From contig JACGCM010002752.1 in assembly GCA_014058105.1 (NCBI GenBank), positions 1 to 64,000 on the forward strand: a stretch of DNA of 64,000 nt. The letters run 5' to 3'. This document shows positions 24,086 to 35,025 of the stretch, one piece after another (the stretch's first letter is position 1; every line of letters starts with the position of its first letter). The notes under the pieces were generated by a model, which was not told the origin of the DNA, ran no database searches, and saw only the letters and a list, made by a program, of their open reading frames with translations. This stretch comes from Kingdonia uniflora (lineage: Eukaryota > Streptophyta > Magnoliopsida > Ranunculales > Circaeasteraceae). The translations under genes and the position numbers were made by a program.

Positions 24086-24776
24086 TGTAGGAGGGGAAAC
24101 TATCTCTTACACCATGAGGTTTATCTTCGACTAAGGGCTTAAGCAAGTATATAAGGCAATAATGGGCTATATTACTGAACTAACACACTTGCGTGGAGTT
24201 CTGAAATTGGTTTTTCTACGACCTCTAGCGAAGATTTTGAATGATTGATGATATATATCGTGTTAGATTACATATCAAGTAAGAAGTAAGTTACTGGGTA
24301 TTCGAAGGTAATCTTGAAGGGTTTTTAGAGATAGTTTTTCTAACCCCCTCATAGTGTCTCCTCCCTCCAATTTATAGGAGATATGAAAAGGAGTAAGTCA
24401 CCATGGGAGGTCAGATTACATGTATATCATTTGGGGACAATTATTCTGTACGTAGAGTCGGTTCTGATACTGCAGTTGTCAGGCAGCTCATTTCACTATT
24501 TTGTCTGGTGAGCCGGCTGTCAGATGTGTCTGCCTTCAACCATGTATTACCATGGTCGAAGTCTCTCTGGTACTGATGCTGAGTTATGGTGCTGACTGTC
24601 TATCTTCAGCTTTGACTATGGCAGTTAGCTTCGATGATGCCTTCGAGTGTTCGATTAATCTCGGAAGGCTTCGTAGACTTAGTTACTATCTTGTTTGGCT
24701 TCGAGTCTCAAGGTAGGTTTCGATGTAGCCTTTGTGTATTCGACTGGTGCTAGAAGGTTGCAAGTAGGCTACTACA
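24086..24776 (-). repeat. 5' LTR of Tat-like element A
   Basis: On the minus strand this 691-bp LTR begins TGTAGTAGCC at 24776 and ends CCCTCCTACA at 24086, giving the inverted ends TGTAG/CTACA. It holds a TATA box (CTATAAA, 24377-24371). Its start and U5 region align with the LTR of element B. Its right edge abuts the coding sequence of a copia RNase H, so element A inserted into that older element. No matching 3' LTR is found to the left of the antisense ORF. Confidence 0.75.
24371..24377 (-). promoter_or_regulatory. TATA box of the element A LTR
   Basis: CTATAAATTGG on the minus strand lies inside the LTR about 300 bp before the gag leader. Transcription would start around 24345 and run left into gag-pol. 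Confidence 0.5.
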
Positions 24777-24779
24777 GAT

Positions 24780-25440
24780 TCCGTGTACTAGATGCTTGAA
24801 CATTAGTGGTGTAAGAGTCTTCGTGAATTGGTTTGCATAGATGTTTTCTAAAATATTTTCAACAACGTCAATCTCATTCGCCTTTAATAATTCATAAGGT
24901 TGGAATGACTTCTTTAAAATGTGCTTCGTTCTGTAGCCATTGATAAATCGTCCTTGACTTGAATGATGCAAGCTGAATTGTCTTCATTCATAGTCTATGC
25001 TTTATTAAGGATAGAGCATTCCACAACTTGGAGCACAACCATCATTATCTTCCAGCTTCATGAAGTGCAAGAATCTTCGCGGTTTGAGGTGTAGCTACCG
25101 CCGTCTGCTTCATCGATCTTCAAGAATTTGTATATATCCCCGTACATAAATATATAATTTATTTAACAATGGCCTCTATGTGGGTCTGAGAAGTATTTTG
25201 TATCGGTGTACTCTATACTTTTATGTTTACCATTTCGAGTAGAATAAACCCCAGTCTTTCATACCGATCAGATACCTCAGAATATGCCTGATCTTAATCT
25301 AGTGGCTTTAGGTATGAACATAACTATGGCAAGCCAAACAGTTCACTACGAATGAGTCATTGGGTCTAGTATACCCAGCTAACTATAACAAAGTACCTCC
25401 TAGCTATAGAACCACAGCCCTAAGAGTTTCTCCCTCCATT
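24780..25440 (-). pseudogene. Copia element: RT tail and RNase H, truncated
   Basis: Minus-strand reading gives YTRPNDSFVVNCLACHS (RT tail), GMKDWGLFYS, SDPHRGH, then WRSMKQTAVATPQTAKILAL (the RNase H core, where the family has SWRSTKQ...ATSSNHAEI), EDNSACIIQVKDGFINGY, RTKHIL and NQFTKTLTPLMFKHLVHGI. Frames shift repeatedly. The end of the domain falls just beside the LTR of element A at 24776, so the copia 3' LTR has been separated from it or lost. The RNase H would degrade the RNA strand during reverse transcription; this copy cannot. Confidence 0.85.
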
Positions 25441-25865
25441 AGTATGGTGGAAGATGTCGTTGTCCACACCCAAGTGTTGGACGCACAATAAAAGACTTAA
25501 CACCGTGTGCTACATCCATATCAAAGTATTAGATAACTCTTCCGATATATTGCTTGGTGTATGAGTGCCACTATCAAGATGTTTAATCTACAAATTGAGA
25601 CAACACTTGATTTCCTAAGGTCTTATATTTTGAATTCCTTCCTAAGGTATTCGGCGGCTCTCGCGATCTCCCCCGGCTCAAAATACTTTATTCCAATGGT
25701 GCTCCGCATTAAGCGCGAGCCTCAGATTTGTTTGCAGTACTAATTCTCCTAGAATGTTCAGCAGCGGTAATAGTTCCCCCGGAAGGTTCTGTTGTGTAGG
25801 TGCATTACTTGTAGGTACATACACTTACGATACTTCAATAGTGTTTATGAATGTATCTAACAATT
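25441..25865 (-). other. Copia linker region; RT catalytic core missing
   Basis: Between the integrase tail and the RT tail only about 430 bp remain, where an intact copia element would need well over 700 bp for the RT palm. I find no Y-V-D-D motif on the minus strand here. The RT core appears to be deleted. Confidence 0.5.
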
Positions 25866-27300
25866 CATTTACGACTTATTGGAGGATTGTAATCTGTTGA
25901 ACCTTATTGTCACCTAACTTATGTGTAGGGACCTAGATAAGACAACGATGGTGTTTTCCAATACCTCTTGGAAACATTCTTAGTATTGACTCTCATATCT
26001 CCCCTCAATGCTGGGAATATCGTCTCATTAAGGTGACAATTATCTACCCTGCAGTATATACGTCGCCAGTGGGTTTAAATATCCAGTGATAAATACGAAT
26101 CATAACCAACATAATATCATGCCGATGTTGAAGGTCCCATCTTCATACATTATGGTGCGATTAGCACCTATACGTAACATCCAAATGTTCATCGATGGCC
26201 GACACCGAGCTCTGACCTAGCTACTAGTCGCTTTCGAGAAAAAATAATTTGATGATTTGCTAAGGGATGAACCCTAATCAGTATTGTGGGAGCAAGAATA
26301 TATATCCCACATACTAGCTGAAAGCTATGATCGCAATAATAGTGGCCTAACGATTATCCTAAATCACTTGATTAGGTTCTCTACCAATCCCGAGTTGGGT
26401 ATGGTATGGGGTACTCACGATGCTCAATCATCTATCCCATTTAGCGGTAAAATAATCATCATAAGCCTGTGAGTCACACTCCCAAGCCCCTGTCAAGTCG
26501 TATCGATCGACTTTGATCGGTTAATCCAGGAACTGAGCCTGAAATCGAATGATCTAAGTGAGAAGTCGTGCTAACGTTGCATTCCTAGATTTTAATAATA
26601 GGCAAGCACGAGGCTATCTCCTAGATGCGTCTATTATGACCATAAATATTTAGGTGGGCCACAATGTGGATAGAAAGGTCCACATGTGTCTCCATGGATG
26701 CATTTGTAGCAAAGGCTGGAGATCCCACTCCACATTGGTCATACTAGGATGAAATAATAGATTTCCTTGGAAGTAATCGTTATACGTACACTCTCTGGAT
26801 CATCTCTCCTTTTAAGGAAAGTTGAGACGTAATCCTGATAATCCTCCTCATTATCCGAGCCCTGAGGAGTGTATTAGAAACTGTTCTAATAGCGTGTTCT
26901 AATCTTTAGACATTGAGTGAATGTACAAAACTTTGTCTAACATTTCCTCCGATAGTCATTACGTGATAAGTATTATCATGTATCTCCCTAAACTCAGTAA
27001 AATCCGACTAGATTTACTAGTTTATAAAGTAGACTAGATACCCTGTATCGTACCGCTAGAGAGTAATAGCGCGATGCACCTAGTGCGTTCTATCAGGTTG
27101 GTCGTGCCAATGATATTCGTGACATCTTCGATTCACTAGGTTAGAGACAAGAAATATGTTTATATCTCAAAAGGATCGAGTACGTGGTACTAATATCTCT
27201 TAGACACGTGTCGCCACTCATCCAATTTTCGGTCATGCTCAATGAGCAGATAGATCTATAGGCAGGTTATATATAGTAGATCAACTATCATACATAGAAT
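25866..27300 (-). pseudogene. Copia element: protease and integrase remnants
   Basis: The minus strand keeps recognisable pieces of a Ty1/copia integrase: GDTCGPFYPHCGPPKYL in the core (about 26710-26650), FRLSSWINRSKSID (about 26540), the C-terminal VGYDSYLSLDI with THWRRIYCRVDNCHLNETIF (about 26110-25990), and YWKTPSLSYLGPYT (about 25960). Upstream, about 27260-27000, is a protease-like region (CLRDISTTYSIL ... RYKHISCL). Frames are broken many times by stops and small indels. Position between gag and RNase H on the same strand supports the call. Lineage is not assigned. Confidence 0.7.
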
Positions 27301-27535
27301 TTAACTACTTTACAAGCAATAAATTCGAATAATCACAATTTAGAACAAATTGAAAATCTTATGTATGTCACGAGCACTATTATTGAAATATAAATGATAT
27401 GTTCCCAACAAAATCAAAAATACTGACAACAAAAAGAATAGTAAATCAAGTTTGTACTAAAAAAGAAACTACTAGTACCCTCTCTAATGTGACATCATAT
27501 GTCTACTGAGATATCATTACGGATTACTCCGTATG

Positions 27536-28468
27536 TTAATCCATGTCGGCATCAGTGTCGCCGAAGAAGTCTGAAACTGCATACTTTGTAGTGATAGAAG
27601 CTATGTCAGTGGTGATGTGGTTAGCTTGGACTTTGATGTTAGGCACCCACGGTATCTTGCAGTCGCGAACCCAGTGTCCAGCTGTCCCACATCTCAAGCA
27701 AGGAGATTCAAAATCTGGCTTCTTGATCCTCTTTGGTGTATGTGCTTGACCAACGGCCCTCTTAAACCTGTTATGCTTATGAGTGCCTAGGAATCCCCGA
27801 TTCCCGTCTTCAGTTGCATTCCCACTTCCAGAACCCCGTCCGTGGTTGTCTTTGGCATAAGATAAGATCTTCGATACAACTGGTTTTATCCTCCTATGGG
27901 GAAACCTCTTATTTTTCCCAAAAACAAACGTGTCATCTTGTTATGCAGCGAACAAGAGTTAGATCAGATCTTCAGGATAACTAAATTTTATTTTTGCATA
28001 CTGGTCCCTGAGAGTAGCCTGTGAATGTAGAAATGTGGAAAGAGTCTTTTGCAAAACCTCTTTCGCGAAGACATAATCGTTATTGAGCCTCATGGCTATA
28101 ATAATCTTCTGTATTCCTGAATTATAGGCAGCTATAGTCTTGAAGTCACATAGCCCCATGTTCTTCCAGCGGTTACGATTCTTTTAGTTCACTAGGGTCT
28201 GCTGTAGACCTAAGCATTTTTCTAAGCTCGTCCATGACTCATATGGATTTCCGCAATAGAGGTGCTAAAATTTTAGCTCCAGATCAAGGTGGGCGCGCAT
28301 AGCCAACATGGCATGCACCATGAGTGGTTCAGAGACGGTGTTATCTGCAACAATAGACTTTGAAACATTTATTGTCTGCAGATGGAGTTTTATATCTGTA
28401 CACCAAGACATGTAGCTGGAACCATCAAGCCGCAATAGTTCATAATCGTAACGTGGGCTGGCAGACAT
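27536..28468 (-). pseudogene. Copia element gag with CCHC zinc knuckle
   Basis: The minus-strand ATG at 28468 gives MSASPRYDYELLRLDG, then SSYMSWCTDIKLHLQT, LCDFKTIAAYNSGIQKI, RLNNDYVFAKEVLQKTLST, a basic Gly-rich segment, and a zinc knuckle CLRCGTAGHWVRDC (C-x2-C-x4-H-x4-C) at about 27700-27650. It ends VSDFFGDTDADMD with TAA at 27538-27536. This is a UBN2-type copia gag. Four in-frame stops (after LELKF, TLVN, PEDLI and LFAA) show it is dead. Start choice: the open frame extends upstream, but this is the first ATG that matches family N-termini. Confidence 0.85.
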
Positions 28469-28576
28469 CTGTAATGTAAAATGTATATCGTAATTAGTGA
28501 CAATTTTTGATAAATATTTCAAAATGCATTAAAAATAGATCATAGTACTTAGAATAACGAGAAATAAATGATTCAT

Positions 28577-28965
28577 AATCATATTATAGTTGAACCCTGT
28601 TCATATTCTAAAACTCATAAAATTCTTTTATAATAATTAAATCCCAAATTTATCCCGTAAAATGACAATCTTAATCTTAGATGCGCGTTTTAATATAATC
28701 TTAGCCAAGATTGATATTTAAAACCACCAGATGTGTGTGTTTCTTATGAAATCCTATTGAAGCACATGATTTCTAATCATTACTAAATGTAATTCATATT
28801 ATACAAGTCAGTGATTCTCAATCACTACTTATAGGTGAACCTTGTTCATATCCTATTAAGCGTCAAATCCCAATTTTACCTTGTAAAATGGTAATCTTAA
28901 CCTTAAAGTGTGTTTTAATAGAGTCTTAGCCAAGACAGCTATTCAAAACCACTAGATGTTGCAAA
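28577..28965. repeat. Diverged tandem duplication in the copia leader
   Basis: Two related units (28577-28733 and 28825-28960) share GTTGAACC.TGTTCATAT, AAATCCCAA.TTTA.C..GTAAAATG, AATCTTAA.CTTA, GTTTTAATA..TCTTAGCCAAGA and AAAACCAC.AGATG. They lie upstream of the copia gag, where the leader or 5' LTR should be. LTR borders are not clear. Confidence 0.7.
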
Positions 28966-29260
28966 ACAACTAAGGTATTCTAAGCTCTAAATTTTTATAA
29001 AAGTCTATATATTCTACCCAAATGACCTATTTGCTACGAATATGAGAGGTATTAGATGTTTAGCTGGCAAGTGGTCTCACCCCGAAGTCTGCTGGGTTCA
29101 CAAAATAAGTTGATTATGCTTGTCTTTGAACTAACATTCTAGGGTACTATAGGTTGCTATCAGTGCCTATATACCTCTAAATGTTATCATGTAACATCTA
29201 ATTGTACCTAGATACGAAAAATTGGTTCCTTAGACACCAAGTTTTTAGAAATAAGACTAA

Positions 29261-31341
29261 GGGGTTGTTTGTTTGTTTTTTATGATTCTGATTACTTATT
29301 CTGATTTTGATTGTATATTCTAATTCTAATTGCTTATTCTAATTGTTGAATCTAGCGTCTGAATGTTGAAGCGAAAATATAAAAAAAACTGTTTGTTTTA
29401 TTTGTTGAATATGAAATCTGAACTATCTGAAAATTGTCAAATTGTCAAAATTACCCAGTTTTATATTTTTTTTACACAACATGCTTCTCCATATTTGTAT
29501 TTAAATTGAAATATTTTTTTCCCAGCATCAGTTAATTAAAATAATATCCAATACAATAATCTTATAATCAAAAGTTCTTGCATTCTATCTAATTTAAAAA
29601 AAATCAAATTTGTGCTTGATTAATCTTGTTTGCAATCTCCTCTCGCAAGGTCTACATGTAGGCTTGTTCATAATCTCTAAATATGCCATCAACATGTAGT
29701 GCATTGTCATTCACTAGAGATGGAAGATGTACCCCATTGACATTATCATTATCGTATAGCTCAGAAAATGCATCATCAATAGAAGTTTTCCTAAGATATT
29801 TATGCACCGCCATACAAGCAATAACGATATTTCTTTGAGCTGAGAATGTATATGGTGGCATTCGCTTCAAAATTTGAAAATGCGCCTTCAACATACCAAA
29901 AACTCGTTCAATAACTTTTCTCAATTTTTCATGAATATGGTTGAACTTTTCATCCTTTCCTACAACATTCCCGCCATTTTAAAAATTAAGTAACCAATAT
30001 CTGATATTCTTGTACGGTGCCATAAAACCACGTGTATGTGTATTAGCAGCATCTACCAAATAATATTGATCTGTAATTATTATATAAATATTATCAGCTA
30101 TAATTAAAATAATAACAACTTATGCCATATTAATGCATAAACGTAAGTGAAAAAATAAATAAAGAAGAATACCAGCAGGGGGCTCGAGATTTTTTTTTTT
30201 GGATCAAGTACAGTCTTCATAAGAATATTTGAGTCGTGAGCGAGTCCTTCCCATCCAGCTATGACATACATAAATATCATATCAAAATCACAAACAACTA
30301 TTACATTTTGATAACACTTTTCTCTTCCTCGTCCCCTAAATGTTGCTTGAATCTTTGATGGAATATATGCACTGATAAGAGTCCCGTCAATAGCACCAAC
30401 AACACCCTTATAAATAAATAATTATGTTAAAAACTGATAAAATATAAAAAATTATAACTTAATTGTAATTATACCTTAAACTTTTGCCTTAGACGTCGAT
30501 GACTCCGAATTTTTGCATTATTATTATCAAATGAAGGAGTTACGATAACCTCTTTAGGAAATTGACACATGACATATTGGACCTCATAAAAGCACTTGTG
30601 GACTGTTTGAAGAGAATGTTGGGATTGATTTTGTATCAATCGTAGAATTATGACCAATAGTCATTAGAAAGATAATAATCGTTTCTTGAACCAATAAATG
30701 TTTACTATTTTCGAGCAATCCCCAATCATGGAAGTGTGTACATAATCTGATAAATACATCCTTCTTCATAAATTAATATGAACATATAGCTTTTTTACCT
30801 CGAATCTCGATCTCGGATCGTAGTTGTTTACGTTAACTCGAATATTAATCTCGGGTGATGATGATGCAATTTCTATTAAAATGAAGCTTTCAATTTTAAT
30901 TTAGAGACCATTTCTTCATGAAGCCCGCAACTCCTTTTTCCATTAGCTAGGGTTTGCTAATGAATATAAAATTAAGAGATCACATGGTTGAATATTTAAA
31001 GAGATCACATGGTTTTGATAAGGAATATAATATTAAAAGAAAGATTTGAAATCTTTTAGTTGTGGATAACCAATGCAGTAGAGTTTGAAAAGAATAAAAC
31101 AAGGGTATTTTTGGATTTTCAAAAGTTTACTTAAAGTACGTATTTGAGTTCGTCAAATTCAGTAGATTTGAGTTCAGAAAAGCTAGAAAACTTGACTTAT
31201 TAAAATGAGTGAAAATGGGGGTGCCAGTAACAATAAGTACTTCTTTTAAGAAGAAAAACAAACACAACTTAATTGACAAATATAACTTAATATGCTCAAA
31301 TAAGTCAAATAAGTAGAATACGTGAAAAAACAAACAACTTC
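29261..31341 (-). mobile_element. PIF/Harbinger transposon with TAA target duplications
   Basis: The element is bounded by TAA on both sides (29258-29260 and 31342-31344), the 3-bp target preference of PIF/Harbinger elements. Terminal inverted repeats are GGGGTTGTTTGTTTGTTTTTT at the left and, read inward, GAAGTTGTTTGTTTTTTC at the right. It is 2081 bp long and encodes a DDE nuclease on the minus strand. The second, Myb-like ORF that autonomous members carry is not seen. Confidence 0.85.
29652..30769 (-). pseudogene. Harbinger-type DDE transposase
   Basis: The first exon starts at ATG 30769 (MKKDVFIRLCTHFHDWGLLE) with the helical N-terminal region. It shifts frame once near 30660 and ends at about 30475 (RRLRQKFK, donor GTATAA). 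Exon 2 (about 30407-30172) has GVVGAIDGTLISAYIP with the first catalytic Asp, and AGWEGLAHDSNIL with the second. Exon 3 (about 30067-29652) has YYLVDAANTHTRGFMAPYK and RKVIERVFGMLKAHFQIL, where the Glu is the third catalytic residue, then a C-terminal ACMAVHKYLRK. All three acidic residues survive. One in-frame TAA at 29981-29979, where the family has Gln, and the exon 1 frameshift inactivate it. The protein would cut and paste the element in the nucleus. Confidence 0.9.
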
Positions 31342-31344
31342 TAA

Positions 31345-31640
31345 GTCAATTCCTAATTGAGCTCTAATTATTTGTCTTTGATAATTAATTGTGATTTAGG
31401 TATGACTCCTAGTTGAATTCTAAATTAATCTTGGTTTCGTATTATCTTTGATCCCCAGATCATGATAATTAGTATCCTAAGGGCAAACCATTAATATCAT
31501 ATTAGTTATCGTAAAATACTTAAATATATGTTAATCCATTTGCTTATATTTGATATAAGTGAGTCAACTTTCTTATACAAGGCACCTCTTCCCAAAAAAA
31601 ATTAAAAAATATTTTTCAAAAAAAAAATTAAAAATGGGTC
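31345..31640. other. AT-rich sequence; nothing recognised
   Basis: Only A- and T-runs and a TATAAG-like stretch occur, with no ORF of interest. It may be the distal part of the LTR-like tract to its right. Confidence 0.4.
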
Positions 31641-32112
31641 CCCCACGGGGTAGATCCAGTCAATAGGAATTTTTCAAAAAAACTTAGACCGGTTTGTCTC
31701 TGAACTGGTCCTGGACCGGTCTGGTTTAGTTTGGGTCAACACCTCGACCGGGTTGACCGGTTTGGACCGGGTTGACTCGGTCACACGTGCCCCACACGTG
31801 TCTGCCACGTGTCACTCCAGTAACCGGTCCGGTGACCGTCCGTCAACTTTTCCAGTTCTCAGTCCGGTTACCGGCCGGTGACAATTTGGTGACTGCCACG
31901 TATTACGTACGTGTCAGGCATGCCACACGTACTACGCAAGTATCTGTCACGTGTCATGCCACGTGTTGACGTGTCCTCGACACGTGTCACTGCTGACGTC
32001 AGCAACGGATAACGATGACGTCATCAGCAGATAATTATTAAAAAAAATTGTTGACGTCATCACGTCGTCTTTGCCGTGAAACTGCCTAGTTTCATCGTTA
32101 ATTTCCTAACAA
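31641..32112 (-). repeat. LTR-like tract with dense G-box and ACGT elements
   Basis: On the minus strand, a purine-rich GGGAGATGTCCAAATTG precedes TGTTAGGAAATTAACG, which looks like the polypurine tract to 3' LTR junction of a copia-type element. The following 281 bp (32065-31785) hold 15 ACGT cores, six of them perfect CACGTG, then six or so GACCGG motifs (31688-31785). It is far richer in GC than its flanks. The far end of the LTR is not defined, and no coding sequence of the parent element is seen. Confidence 0.45.
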
Positions 32113-32362
32113 TTTGGACATCTCCCTGAGATGTGCCATATGCCGTTAAAAGCTCTTGGGACGGACTTTTTAACCAAAGTGGTATCGCCTCCATCCGATG
32201 TTCACATACAAACTAATTTTGGTTTGAAAACAACCATATTTATAGGGTAAAAATCACAAAAAAGAGCCTATTTTAATCCAAAAAATAGTAAAAATAGCTA
32301 CTAATCCATATTCAAATATTATACAACATACATTAGCAAAGAATTGAAACAAAATTTAAAAA

Positions 32363-32708
32363 TTATAAAATACCTCTTGATTGTAAAGTTTCACTGAAAA
32401 TTGCTGATAGGATAGTGATTTTACTTTGTCTTCTTACGTGTTGATAATGTGTTGAGTAATAATCTACTCTAGAAGGATTAACAGTTATAATATCTGGAGA
32501 GCAATTGAGAGATAGAGGGTTCAAATTGATACTGGAGAACTCTGTAACTGTACGTAATACAAAGGAGATAACACTATTGAATAGGTTACCGAACCATTTC
32601 AAATTTTCCCCATAACCCTAAAGGCCTATGGGCTTTGTTAGGAGTCCAATAGGGTACCCCAACCCAGTTGGGTTCCTAGCTTGGGCTTGGACCCAACTCC
32701 TAACAATG
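32363..32708 (-). repeat. LTR-like fragment starting with a TGTTAGGAGT palindrome
   Basis: The minus strand begins TGTTAGGAGTTGGGTCC at 32708, and the mirror sequence GGACTCCTAACA ends 71 bp further on (32637). Downstream come TAGGGTTATGGGGAAAATT and a stretch ending ACTCAACACATTATCAACACG, which resembles the R-U5 part of plant LTRs. It shares only the TGTTAGGA start with the tract at 32112, so it is probably a different element. The interval 32113-32362 is AT-rich without features. Confidence 0.35.
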
Positions 32709-32765
32709 TTTTTATTGGGGAAGAGTGGTTTTCAATTGTTAGCGGAGGGTATTCACGATAGTTTA

Positions 32766-33660
32766 TATTATTTTTAGAGTTTTTTAGCTTAAACCCCCCA
32801 CATTATGGCATCCACTTGCCATTGACTCCCCGCATTCCTTGAAATCTGACCATATACCCCATTTTAGCTTGAAAACCAAATCAAATTCTGTTGGCCGAGA
32901 ATGACTTCGATTGACTATATCTGATAAATTTTAACCCAACTGTACCCTTTTGCTCCGAGATATGTAATAAGAGGAAAACTTAAAAAAATAAAATATATAT
33001 ATAGATACTCACTAGAGATCAACAGTTGGAATGGTCGCCAACTGTACCTTTTTGCTCTGAGATATGTAAAAGCTGACAAATTGAACCCAAGAGTGTGGCT
33101 TAAGCTCCAGCTTCAGACACCGCTGGAGATGTTCTTACATCTAAACAGGCCCTAAGACCCATCATTCCCATTCTCTCACGAATCACGAAGAGAGGTAGAA
33201 TTACAGAGAAGCATTGACGATGCTACGAACAGTGCAGGTGTTCCAAATGTCTTTACCTCGAATTTACTCCATTGATGGAAGTCTAAGAGGTTAGACTGGG
33301 TGTCTCTTTTCTTCTTTTGTGCTTGAAGATGGCGCTGATTTGGGCTCTGAAGTGGTCACCATTGAAACAGTATTACAGACGGATGAGATCTTAAGTTGCA
33401 CGTGAAATTTACGTGCCATAGCTGAACTGTTTTTTTTTCTTTTTCTGAAGTGTAGGTTAGTGTTTCTGTTTATAAGGGGTAAACTAGTATTTTCACCAAG
33501 TTAACTGGAGTTTTTCTCGGTCAACAGAATTTAACTTGGTTTTCAGGCTAAAATGAGGCTTGTTGTTGGATTTCAGGGTTAAAGCTATTTTTATTATTTA
33601 TTATTTTTCTTAAAACTTTTTAGGGTCTAAAAGCTAAAAAAGACAATAAGGGAGGTTAGA
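32766..33660. mobile_element. Inverted-repeat element, non-autonomous, class uncertain
   Basis: The left arm (32766-32905) contains TTTAGCTTAAACCCCCCACA, then CCCCATTTTAGCTTGAAAACCAA, then AATTCTGTTGGCCGAGAA. The right arm (33510-33650) holds the inverted copy: TTCTCGGTCAACAGAATT, then TTGGTTTTCAGGCTAAAATGAGG, then TAGGGTCTAAAAGCTAAA. Inside, CTGTACC.TTTTGCTC.GAGATATGTAA occurs twice, 103 bp apart (32940 and 33043). Long inverted arms suggest a MULE-like or foldback element. No target duplication or ORF is evident. Confidence 0.55.
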
Positions 33661-33957
33661 CCAATTTGTGGTCATTATGTACTGTCTAAAAGCTAATTTA
33701 CCCATTTAAGATTTTTTTTTTTTCACATACTCTCCTCTTGGTTCAGGTCGAAGAGACCATGCTCTGCCCTAACCTAACAGATGTCATATGTATCATGCAT
33801 GTTTCAGTCGAGTCCAATTTTGTTATCCTAAATTTGGTGTCTAGCTATACTAAAAGGATGTTTTTAGAATTTATAAAATGTGAGATTTAAGAATAACATT
33901 TTTTTTACATTATTCTCTCTCCTCCACCTAACCAATGTCATGCATCATGCATATGTC

Positions 33958-35025
33958 TAGGGCTGGCAATTTAACCCGCCCCGCCCTTAATGAGGCGGGT
34001 ATGGTATGACTATAGCGGGTATGGGGCGGGTTTGGTAAAAAAAATACCCATTTATTAATTGGGGCGGGTCTGGTTTTAGCTTTAAATAAACGGGTCCCCG
34101 TCACCCGACCCAATTATATATGATATGTCCTGACCCTTATGAGTTATGAGAATATGAGTAACCTAATTCACTTAATCACTTCTTTCCTCCTCTCTTACTT
34201 CCTTCAAGTTCAACGTCCACAACCTCTACAAATTTATTTCAACCTATGTGATCAGACATCAGTCTGCACCAATTACCAAATTCATTTCAATCTTCATTTC
34301 CATTTGAATCATTTCAACATTCATCCTCCAAATTCAAGGTTACGAAGATTCAAACAACAATTAAGTCTGCGATCATTTTATAATTCAACCTCTACATCAT
34401 TCATTGGGAGGTTTACGAAGATTGGATAGATTACCAATCGATTGGAACAACGTTTACATCAGTGATCTGTTTCAAACCAATCTCTACATCAGTGATCTAT
34501 TTTAGGAAGTATACAACATTTACAAATTAGAGAGATTACTAATCGATTTAGGTAACTCCTCCAAGTCTCCAACAATCCAAAAGCTTGAAACACCAATTAA
34601 GTCTCAACATTTGCAAATTACTAGATTAGAACATTACTAATTCGATTTTCAGTGATTGAGATATACAACATTACACAATTCTATGATGCTTGTTCTTACT
34701 GCAATGTGTGTGTATGTGCACATTGCATGATCTTTTATTGTGTGTGTGTGTGCACTATGCACCTGATTTAGTTTAGTTTTTTTTTGTACATGTGATTTAT
34801 ACTTTTTTTTGTAAAATTTCATAAATGGGGCGGGTTTGGGGATCCCCACTTAGGATAAACGGGTGTTAAATAGGTGATGGGGCGGGTTTGGTATTGACAA
34901 ATTTAAACGGGGCGGGTTTGGGTATTCTCCATTTAAGTTAAATGATAATGGGGCGGGTATGGTAATTTGGAGGGTATGAGGATGGTATTACTCCACCGCC
35001 CCAAACCCGACCCATTGCCACCCTA
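33958..35025. mobile_element. hAT-like non-autonomous element with GGGGCGGGT repeats
   Basis: The ends are TAGGGCTGGCAATTTAACCC (left) and CCATTGCCACCCTA (right), the inverted TAGGG.TGGCAA type common in plant hAT elements. Both subterminal regions carry many copies of GGGGCGGGTWTGG in opposing orientation: about five at the left (33970-34090) and six at the right (34825-35010). The interior is AT-rich with a TG microsatellite and no transposase. Flanking bases resemble each other (ATGTC and CATGTC), but a clean 8-bp duplication is not preserved. Confidence 0.7.

Noticed and set aside
31772..31969. Plus-strand ORF rich in Thr, Val and His
   Set aside because: It is a translation of the repeated CACGTG and GACCGG motifs; the regulatory or LTR reading is better supported.
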